In this document: piece by piece, positions 22,637-28,649 of the stretch
Layout of the letters: each line of letters starts with the position of its first letter
How positions within the stretch are numbered: position 1 is the stretch's first letter
IMG/VR virus record: IMGVR_UViG_3300044655_002223
Location: 1 to 28,649 of that record
Length of the DNA stretch: 28,649 bases
Direction: 5' to 3' (one strand)
DNA from: a virus
The notes under the pieces: generated by a model
What the model saw: the letters and a program-made list of their open reading frames with translations, nothing else
What the model was told of the DNA's origin: nothing
The model's database searches: none
Program-made: the position numbers and the translations under genes

Positions 22637-23527
22637 ATGACATTACTTAAATTTAAAGATTGGGATAACCTGAACGAAGCTAATGTTTTTGATAAAATCA
22701 AAACATGGTTTAGCACTAATTTTGGTGGAGTTCTTTCAAGGATCGAGGATCTTTTAAGCGAATATAGATCGGCAGAAACTGATTACGTAGATGAATGGGG
22801 GAAGATTGTCGAAGAAATTGACAAACTGGAACTTCAGAGAGCTCAAACTAAATCCGATCCTGCGGAGGTTAAAAAAATAGACCGATACATTCAAAGAAAT
22901 CGTCAGTTAATTGAGGATATGAAAAAAGCTCATGTTAAAAAGATAGATCACTTGATGGTGAAGGTCAAAAAAGAAATAGCAGATAGCAGAAAGCTTCAAA
23001 GCTATTGGGAAGTTAATAAAACAAGGATTGACGCCGAGGTTGCTGATGATATGCTAAAAAGATCTAAACAGCTGGCTAATGTCGATCTTTCTGGATCTCT
23101 TTATTCTAAATACAAAGAAGCTGTTATGAAAGCTAGAGAGAAGGATCTCGAATTTAAAGAAAAATACGGGGATCTTTTGGCTGGACAGAAAAAACCACAA
23201 GCTACTCCGTCTTCTAAGACGAGCAAGAGTGGTTTCAGTGAAGCTGCATTGGATCTTTACATTTCAATGTCTCTAAGTGATTTTACTAAGGAAGTGGAGG
23301 ATTTAGATTCAAAGGAAAAGAAAGAGGTAACTTCATACCTTCTTAAACAAAGGAATGATCTGTATGTCCAGATGGAAATGGAGAAAGAATCAGCTAATTT
23401 AATGTTTACCAATGATGAGATCAAAAGAGATGAACTAGGTAAAATGCTTAAGGAAATCAGAGAAAAATATATGGATCAAATTAGAGATCTTAGATCAAAA
23501 ATAACTATATCTAGGAAAAATGCTTAG
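22637..23527 (+). CDS. Candidate internal head/core protein, coiled coil, tagged N-terminus
   Basis: A 296-residue protein, mostly Lys/Glu-rich helix. The start MTLLKFKDWDNLNEANVF has the aromatic/basic lead and an LNE-A junction after residue 14. Next comes KIKTWFSTNFGGVLSRI, which shares the plan F..K.F.G.LSR with the previous gene just after its tag, so the two may be distant paralogs. A Pro/Ser/Lys linker (about 185-200) splits the coiled coil. A second helical part begins SGFSEAALDLYISMSL. No enzyme motif is visible. The final codons overlap the next gene by eight bases. Confidence 0.8.
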   Translation: MTLLKFKDWDNLNEANVFDKIKTWFSTNFGGVLSRIEDLLSEYRSAETDYVDEWGKIVEEIDKLELQRAQTKSDPAEVKKIDRYIQRNRQLIEDMKKAHVKKIDHLMVKVKKEIADSRKLQSYWEVNKTRIDAEVADDMLKRSKQLANVDLSGSLYSKYKEAVMKAREKDLEFKEKYGDLLAGQKKPQATPSSKTSKSGFSEAALDLYISMSLSDFTKEVEDLDSKEKKEVTSYLLKQRNDLYVQMEMEKESANLMFTNDEIKRDELGKMLKEIREKYMDQIRDLRSKITISRKNA

Positions 23528-23777
23528 TTTTTATGATTTCATGAACGAGGACGATAGCGAAAAAACTAAAGTTCAACAGATAAAGTTAGATCTTGCTAAA
23601 AAGTTTGATGCAATAGGGATTGCTAAAAATGAAAAAAAGCCAGACGATATCAATTCAGAGATTAAGAGTATAGATAAGCAAGCAGCTCTTTATTTGGAGA
23701 TTTCCAACATGATGAAATTATTATCTGCGGAAATTAAGAAAGCTGGTACCACTAAAAAATCAACCAATATATACTAA
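23520..23777 (+). CDS. Small tagged coiled-coil protein, possible core protein
   Basis: An 85-residue protein starting inside the stop region of the previous gene. The first residues, MLSFYDFMNEDDSEK, form the most compact tag in the set, with a likely cut after MNE at residue 10. The remainder is one Lys/Asp/Glu-rich helix. Size, charge and place resemble the small T4 core proteins gp67 and gp68, but I see no direct sequence match. Confidence 0.75.
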   Translation: MLSFYDFMNEDDSEKTKVQQIKLDLAKKFDAIGIAKNEKKPDDINSEIKSIDKQAALYLEISNMMKLLSAEIKKAGTTKKSTNIY

Positions 23778-23785
23778 AAGAATAT

Positions 23786-26296
23786 ATGAAAAATCCTTAT
23801 TTAAATAATCTAGTAGCTAGCAGAATATTCGAAGGTCACTATACAAAACTATTCGAAAATGAGAAAGTTGATTCTCTAGCAAGCAAGCTAGCTGACAATG
23901 CTCTTAATGTTTTTAAGGTATTAACTTTCGATCTTGCTCCTAAAAGGGATAGAAACCCTGATGTTATTAGGGTTAAGTTATCAGATATTGCTAATTCGGA
24001 TAGCGTTAAACAAATGACTGCTAAGCTACTTGATTATGCCGACGATAATGAATTGGTTAATGCTAAATACGCTGAATCTAAAAGACTCTATCTTGAGTGT
24101 TTAAAAAAGCTATGTGATGCTTTAGAAAGAATAGCGGAGATAAGCAAGGAAAAAGGAGAGACGATTATTAAAGGATTTAAGCTATCCCCTACCAAATTAC
24201 AGAACATCATAGATAATATAGCAAAACAAGCAGAGGAAGAAACTAAGCTTAAAGCTGCTAATGAATCTGATCTATATGATTACTATGAGGATATTAACGA
24301 ATCTATTTTAGTTGGGTACAGAGGCAGAATAGAAAAAATCAAGAAGCTATTAACCAACCTTATTACTTCCGCTGAAGGAAAGGACCAGAAAAATGGATAC
24401 GGAAGGGACTGGAAAAGAACTTTTATAGACCTTGACGAGAAAAGAAAAGTATTAGATATAACTAGATCGGGATTCGGTGAAAAGGACAAGAAAACTCTAG
24501 ATGACCTAGAAAAGCAGGTAACTAAATACCAAACGGAATTTAATGATGCCCTTTTGCAGGCTGCTAATAGATCTCTACAATCACTAGAAGACGACGAGGA
24601 GGTTTATAAACTCTATTCCGATGTAACTGAGCTTGCAACCGAGGCTTTGGATCTACTTACTAGAGCAAAATCCCAGTATGAAATAGCATACAAAGAAATC
24701 TTAGATCAGCACGAAGTTGAGGAGAGCACATTCCTTAAATCTCTATTCCCACTAAAAAGAGGAGACAAAGATACTAATCCTAAAATAAAAGGAAGCAATT
24801 TGATATATTCCATTCAACTTGCTTTATGTCACGGTATCCCATCTGCTGATAAGCTTATTAAATCTAAAAAAGGACCTAATGGTATTTATGGACCGGCAAC
24901 TACTGCTGTGGTAGCCAGTCTTCAAAAATTATCGGGGAATAAAAATACAAACGGTCAGCTTGACAAGGCTCTTCTAGATTCAATTTTAGCCTCTGATTGG
25001 GTTCAAGTAAAAGACAAGAAAGCGATCGAGAGTGCTTTAGAAATAATTAGATCAAAGACCAACGAGTCCGAATTCTATGGGTATCAGGATAACGTGATGA
25101 GCATGGATTATTTTCTATCGATTAATGAAAGCAAGATCGTTATAAACAATTCAGAATTTGAGAAGGAGCTTACTTCTCAATATAAAACGGCTTCCGCTGC
25201 TCCTAGCACGGAGGGATCTTCTAAAGGGTCTTCATCTTCTAAAAAAAATGCTGGCTCTAGTGTTAAGGAATTAGCTAAAAAACTTAGAACCGTTTATGGT
25301 ATGAAAATAGAATCTGACGATTTTGTTAAGACCGACGGGACACTGAAATCATCATATACCCCCGGGTTTGTAAGTGCATGGACAAAAGCAATAGATAAAG
25401 TAGGGGAATCTGCTAAAGAATACGGATACTTCTTTTATGATGGCGGACTATATCCTATTAAAAGTAAATACTCTTCTCTGAAAAGACCAAGCAATTGGGA
25501 AAAATGGTCTGTTGTCAGACAAGCAAAATCATTTAATTCTGAGGATGCCTCGGACTTTCTATCTGATTATATGAAATCATGGAAAAGTTTTGGTAAGGTT
25601 AAAGGGGAGGAAAGATACCAGGCAATCAAATCTATTATCAAAAAGAGAGGGGATTCCGATTTAGCAACAGCATATGAATTGATGGACTCTTCAATTCTAA
25701 ATAAAAGCATACCCTATATTGACTTTGATGATCTAAAAGGAAATATCACCAAGGCATTTAATATAGCCCTACAGAAGGGAGAAAAATCCCCAGATCTAGG
25801 AGCTGAAGATTTTTGTGCAGTCAACGATTTCCTTATTATGATTTCTAGTGCAGTTTCTTTCGATGGCAAGAAATTTATAAGCTGTGTTAAATGGATACAT
25901 GACCATGTTCTGGGAGAGGTTACAGCTAAGAGAATAGCTAATGATTCTATTATATTCCTTAAGACTGGAGGTTTCTCCGGTGTAGACGAGATTCTTTCCT
26001 ATAATAGTACAGGTATAATTCTTAGAGACGTAACCACCAAATCTGGAATAAAATCTTTAATCGACAGAGTAAGAAAATTAATTCTAAAGGATCCTACTAA
26101 GGACTTACCCGGATTTAAGTATCTTATAGACATGGATGATGACGACGATCTAGGAAAAAGTACTCTTTCTTTGAATTGTAAATACATTGCGTGTGAGATT
26201 TATCCAATAGTAAATTCTCACGTAAAAAGGATGAATGCAAATTCCTTCGAAAAAGTTCCGCAGTCTAAATTCGGCAAGTGCGTAGATATTAGCTAA
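23786..26296 (+). CDS. Multidomain candidate head polyprotein with PG-binding-like domain
   Basis: An 836-residue protein. The N-terminus (MKNPYLNNLVASRIFEGHYTKLFENEK) has two hydrophobic-x-E sites. Residues 30-320 are mainly coiled coil, interrupted by ANE-S (160) and INE-S (172). Residues 336-401 resemble a peptidoglycan-binding type 1 domain: GPNGIYGPATTAVVASLQK followed by NGQLDKALLDSIL, the same order as DGxxGPxT..A...FQ then DG.....T...L. TNE-S (427) and INE-S (448) follow, the second preceded by MSMDYFLSINE, which reads like another targeting tag inside the protein. A Ser/Lys linker (475-490) leads to a folded-looking C-terminal part of about 340 residues without a known motif. The pattern suggests a polyprotein cut by the prohead protease into separate packaged domains. 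Confidence 0.8.
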   Translation: MKNPYLNNLVASRIFEGHYTKLFENEKVDSLASKLADNALNVFKVLTFDLAPKRDRNPDVIRVKLSDIANSDSVKQMTAKLLDYADDNELVNAKYAESKRLYLECLKKLCDALERIAEISKEKGETIIKGFKLSPTKLQNIIDNIAKQAEEETKLKAANESDLYDYYEDINESILVGYRGRIEKIKKLLTNLITSAEGKDQKNGYGRDWKRTFIDLDEKRKVLDITRSGFGEKDKKTLDDLEKQVTKYQTEFNDALLQAANRSLQSLEDDEEVYKLYSDVTELATEALDLLTRAKSQYEIAYKEILDQHEVEESTFLKSLFPLKRGDKDTNPKIKGSNLIYSIQLALCHGIPSADKLIKSKKGPNGIYGPATTAVVASLQKLSGNKNTNGQLDKALLDSILASDWVQVKDKKAIESALEIIRSKTNESEFYGYQDNVMSMDYFLSINESKIVINNSEFEKELTSQYKTASAAPSTEGSSKGSSSSKKNAGSSVKELAKKLRTVYGMKIESDDFVKTDGTLKSSYTPGFVSAWTKAIDKVGESAKEYGYFFYDGGLYPIKSKYSSLKRPSNWEKWSVVRQAKSFNSEDASDFLSDYMKSWKSFGKVKGEERYQAIKSIIKKRGDSDLATAYELMDSSILNKSIPYIDFDDLKGNITKAFNIALQKGEKSPDLGAEDFCAVNDFLIMISSAVSFDGKKFISCVKWIHDHVLGEVTAKRIANDSIIFLKTGGFSGVDEILSYNSTGIILRDVTTKSGIKSLIDRVRKLILKDPTKDLPGFKYLIDMDDDDDLGKSTLSLNCKYIACEIYPIVNSHVKRMNANSFEKVPQSKFGKCVDIS

Positions 26297-26328
26297 TTTT
26301 TTAGTCCCGTTTATCTTTATTATATTTG
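26297..26328 (+). promoter_or_regulatory. Promoter of the CCC-N12-TAnnTTT class before the P-loop kinase
   Basis: Directly after the preceding stop codon: TTTTTT (26297-26302), AGT, CCC (26306-26308), twelve bases, TATATTTG (26321-26328), a perfect TAnnTTTG box. A nine-codon reading frame follows before the kinase gene. Confidence 0.65.
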
Positions 26329-26332
26329 CTGT

Positions 26333-26362
26333 ATGAAATCTATAGTGGTTTCTGCAATATAA
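26333..26362 (+). other. Nine-codon leader reading frame
   Basis: ATG AAA TCT ATA GTG GTT TCT GCA ATA TAA begins five bases after the TATATTTG box and ends five bases before the kinase ATG. It may be chance, or a leader peptide that affects translation of the kinase. Confidence 0.25.
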
Positions 26363-26367
26363 TTTTT

Positions 26368-26937
26368 ATGATTTATGTATTTGAGGGTGCTAGAAATAGT
26401 GGTAAAACCTATTTAAGCAATTACGTATCTAAAAAATATAACATCCAGCGTTTTCAATTTAACTTTGGGGGTTACTTTAATCTTCTTGGATTAAAAAGTA
26501 GTGACAATAGGGAAGCTCATTCGTTTTCTATGGGAAAGGAATTAATGCTTCTTCAATTAGCTAGAGAGTTTTCTTTTGAATTTCCCGACTTTATTCACGA
26601 TAGAGGGATAGTCACAGTGTTAGCCTGGGGATTATATGAGAATAGGATCACTAAGGACGATCTCATAAACCAGATTGACTACATCGAAAAAAATAATCTT
26701 CTGGACGGAATTTATATAATTAGGATTAAGGGTAAAAACCCGAATCGTGCAGATAGAGATAAAGATCAATGGGACTTTGCCGATTCAGATAACGGCGAAT
26801 CTGAATGCTTTGAAATGGTTTTTAGTGAATTAGAAAAAAGAAAGATATTCAAGGTTTTTACCGTCAATAACACATTTGATTCGGATGGACTAAGAGAGAT
26901 TGATAACCTATTTAATTTTATAAATACAACAGAATAA
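26368..26937 (+). CDS. P-loop kinase, probably a nucleotide or nucleoside kinase
   Basis: A 189-residue protein starting at MIYVFEGARNSGKTYL; a TTG at 26326 in frame would overlap the promoter and is rejected. Walker A is GARNSGKT (7-14). FIHDRGIVTVLAW (about 88-100) carries the D-R pair typical of thymidylate and deoxynucleoside kinases, where it contacts the nucleotide. A lid-like KGKNPNRADRDKDQW follows, rich in Arg and Lys. The fold and length fit the dTMP kinase/deoxynucleoside kinase group, but the exact substrate cannot be read. Its own promoter suggests a separate unit; the next gene begins two bases after its stop. Confidence 0.75.
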   Translation: MIYVFEGARNSGKTYLSNYVSKKYNIQRFQFNFGGYFNLLGLKSSDNREAHSFSMGKELMLLQLAREFSFEFPDFIHDRGIVTVLAWGLYENRITKDDLINQIDYIEKNNLLDGIYIIRIKGKNPNRADRDKDQWDFADSDNGESECFEMVFSELEKRKIFKVFTVNNTFDSDGLREIDNLFNFINTTE

Positions 26938-26938
26938 A

Positions 26939-28348
26939 ATGTGTGGAATAATTTTAACTACAGGGGCAAGTAAAACCCCAGAAATACTTGACTCGATAAA
27001 GCACAGAGGAATAGAAAGAAGTGAAGTAGATTTTAACGGGGTAACCCTTTGTCATCATCGATTACCAATACAGACTTCAGATGGTGATGAATGGAGTCAA
27101 CCAATTGAGATATCCGATGGAATATACCTCATGTTCAATGGTGAGATATTTAATTATGATCGGGATAGATTTGGATCAGACACTGAGTACTTAATAAATC
27201 TATTCTCTCCATATAAAGGTGCATCCAATCTGGAATTTTTCTGTGCAATGTACATTCCACATATAGTTAAATGGGATGGATTTTGGGCCATAGTAATATA
27301 TGACGTTAAAACCGGAGATGTTATTTACTTCACGGATCCTCTGGGTAAAAAGTCTCTATATCGTAACGAGTTAGGAGAGATCTGCTCGGAGATAAAGGGA
27401 TTGTACACACAAAATTCTAATATAGATGAATCGTATATTAGCTCAGTAAGAAAATGGGGATATAATAAGGACGAAAGAACACCCTATACTAATATCAAAA
27501 GGGTTCTTCCTAATAACATTTATATGCACAATATAAGCTCACCTTTATTCAGTAAAGTTTATAACGGGTACTATAGAATATGGGAAACCCCAATTCCGGA
27601 GCTAAAAGAAGCCTCATACGAGGATCACATGGAATGGCTATGGGACAAAATGGTCGAGAGTGTAGAGAACAGATTGGTTTCTAAAGATTACCCGATATCT
27701 TTACTTGTATCGGGTGGACTGGATTCTGCAATAATAGCTGGACTTCTCAAAGGAATGGATGCTGATGTTAAATGGTTTAGTATAGAGAATGGAGAAACCC
27801 AGTTTGTTAGTGATTTAGAAGCTCATTTAGACGTTAAAACTAATTTTCTAGACTATTCTATGGATAGCGAAAAAAACGCTCTTATATACGCTAAATGGAA
27901 CGAAAGCCCAATCGATCTGGGATCTGTAATACCCCAGTATCATCTTTTCGAGGCTATTAGAAAAAATAGCGACTATAGGATAGTTCTTAGCGGGGATGGA
28001 TCAGATGAACTATTTGGCGGATATTCAAGAATTCATGAATACGACTCACAGAAATCTGACATATTCGAGGAACTTACTTTCTACCACCTTCCTAGACTCG
28101 ACAAGATGTCAATGGCCCACACACTGGAGCTTAGAAACCCTTTTCTTAATCTGGATATAGTTAGATTCGCCATGCACCTTCCTTTAGAATGGAGAACCGA
28201 TAAAAAAATCCTAAAAGACACGTTTGGTCCTATGCTTCCTGATAGTATAGTCAACAGAAAAAAAGAGGCTCTTAAAAATCCAGAGATAAAACAGGATAGA
28301 ATAGCATATAGATATAAAGCGATAGAATTATTTCTCTCAATAGCTTAG
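26939..28348 (+). CDS. asnB: Asparagine-synthetase-like glutamine amidotransferase (AsnB family)
   Basis: A 469-residue protein with the two-domain AsnB plan. The N-terminal class II glutaminase has the nucleophile C2 (MCGI), HRG at 22-24, RLPI at 41-44, and NGEIFN at 67-72. The synthetase domain has the PP-loop SGGLDSA (258-264), SGDGSDELFGGY (351-362), and DKMSMAHTLELRNPFL. It would use glutamine and ATP to amidate a carboxylate, aspartate in the best-known enzymes. It is shorter than E. coli AsnB (554 residues), mainly at the C-terminus, though the motifs are intact. It is unusual cargo for a phage. The role might be amino-acid supply late in infection, or amidation of another molecule such as a cell-surface sugar or nucleobase precursor. 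Confidence 0.9.
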   Translation: MCGIILTTGASKTPEILDSIKHRGIERSEVDFNGVTLCHHRLPIQTSDGDEWSQPIEISDGIYLMFNGEIFNYDRDRFGSDTEYLINLFSPYKGASNLEFFCAMYIPHIVKWDGFWAIVIYDVKTGDVIYFTDPLGKKSLYRNELGEICSEIKGLYTQNSNIDESYISSVRKWGYNKDERTPYTNIKRVLPNNIYMHNISSPLFSKVYNGYYRIWETPIPELKEASYEDHMEWLWDKMVESVENRLVSKDYPISLLVSGGLDSAIIAGLLKGMDADVKWFSIENGETQFVSDLEAHLDVKTNFLDYSMDSEKNALIYAKWNESPIDLGSVIPQYHLFEAIRKNSDYRIVLSGDGSDELFGGYSRIHEYDSQKSDIFEELTFYHLPRLDKMSMAHTLELRNPFLNLDIVRFAMHLPLEWRTDKKILKDTFGPMLPDSIVNRKKEALKNPEIKQDRIAYRYKAIELFLSIA

Positions 28349-28370
28349 ATTAAAATAGAAATCTTAGTTG

Positions 28371-28378
28371 GATATATA
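28371..28378 (+). promoter_or_regulatory. Candidate late promoter (GATATATA) before the last gene
   Basis: Intergenic GATATATA in context TTGGATATATACTAGAAA, 19 bases before the ATG. A near copy (AATATATACTAAAAG, 23766-23780) lies before the gene at 23786. Confidence 0.5.
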
Positions 28379-28397
28379 CTAGAAATAAAATTCCGAA

Positions 28398-28649
28398 ATG
28401 ACTAAAATAGTTAAGCTAGATGAATTTGAACACGTAAACGAGGAGTTATCGATGAGTGAAATACTATTCGGTAAAGTTCTTCCTTTTATGGGTGAGGGAT
28501 TTATTAAAACACTAAAGCAGAAGATAGCTGCTATCCTAATGGAGAAAATAGGGATTTTGGAAGATTCTAAATTTTCTATTATCATACAGGAGCTTGTTGA
28601 TGCAATTCCAGTAAAAGATATACCTGGATTAATGACAGGGGAAAAGGCT
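28398..28649 (+). CDS. Candidate tagged internal head protein, 3'-truncated by the window edge
   Basis: An ATG at 28398 opens a frame that stays open for 84 codons to the window end. The N-terminus MTKIVKLDEFEHVNEELSMS fits the tag seen across the head block (basic/aromatic lead ending in VNE at residue 15). The remaining visible part is amphipathic helix, with FGKVLPFMGEGFIKTLKQKI recalling the short hydrophobic stretch after the tags of the genes at 21463 and 22637. A GATATATA box precedes it. The protein beyond the edge is unknown. Confidence 0.7.
   Translation, partial: MTKIVKLDEFEHVNEELSMSEILFGKVLPFMGEGFIKTLKQKIAAILMEKIGILEDSKFSIIIQELVDAIPVKDIPGLMTGEKA

Noticed and set aside
26326-26367. 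TTG start extending the P-loop kinase by 14 residues
   Set aside because: It lies inside the TATATTTG promoter box; the ATG at 26368 places the P-loop at the usual position near the N-terminus.
26919-26926. Exact T4 late-promoter box TATAAATA ahead of the asnB-like gene
   Set aside because: It is the only exact copy I saw, lies in the coding end of the kinase gene, and leaves just 12 bases to the ATG. The seven GATATATA copies are a better supported late signal, so I did not list it as a promoter.

Overview
The window reads as part of the genome of a lytic T4-like (contractile-tailed) phage. All 22 genes I accept lie on the plus strand, packed with gaps of a few bases or short overlaps, and recognisable T4 relatives cover late transcription, head assembly and replication. 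No tRNA, CRISPR array, integrase or insertion sequence was seen, and no gap between genes exceeds about 125 bases. The host is probably a Bacteroidota bacterium, perhaps a flavobacterium. The sequence is AT-rich, start codons are preceded by A/T-rich stretches rather than Shine-Dalgarno sequences, and three intergenic promoters carry the TAnnTTTG-like -7 box typical of that phylum. The host assignment is an inference.

Layout. (1) 1-6778: a large 5'-truncated protein of unknown function, a terminator, a short gp55-like late sigma factor, a gp4-like head-completion protein, an unassigned small protein, then two adjacent full-length gp20-like portal genes. (2) 6779-13925: a replication and nucleotide block with ATP-dependent DNA ligase, clamp-loader ATPase (gp44-like), guanylate-kinase-like enzyme, RNase H/flap 5' nuclease, a candidate gp62-like clamp-loader subunit, two unknowns, a UVDE-like TIM-barrel protein with altered active-site positions, and a DEDDy 3'-5' exonuclease. 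(3) 13951-26296: a head-assembly block with a nucleotidyltransferase bearing a capsid-targeting-like N-terminus, a 905-residue protein with a Gly/Ala-rich membrane-like core, a prohead protease fused to a scaffold-like half containing fourteen 14-residue repeats, the major capsid protein (gp23-like), and four coiled-coil or multidomain candidate internal head proteins. (4) 26297-28649: a P-loop kinase, an asparagine-synthetase-like amidotransferase, and a truncated further candidate internal head protein.

How it fits together. Two promoter classes are visible. TTTTTT-A-n(1-2)-CCC, 12 bases, then TAnnTTT(A/G) occurs three times, each directly after a stop codon and in front of a metabolic gene. 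GATATATA occurs seven times on the plus strand, each upstream of a start or plausible internal start of a head gene; it may be the late promoter read with the gp55-like factor. Many proteins of the head block begin with a short aromatic/basic stretch ending in hydrophobic-N-E, resembling the capsid-targeting peptides that T4 gp21 removes from internal head proteins. The same hydrophobic-x-E signature occurs at the expected maturation site of the capsid protein, throughout the scaffold, and inside the 836-residue protein. The most unusual features are the tandem portals, the protease-scaffold fusion with a protease-site-like motif in every repeat, and the large tagged set of candidate packaged proteins, including a nucleotidyltransferase.
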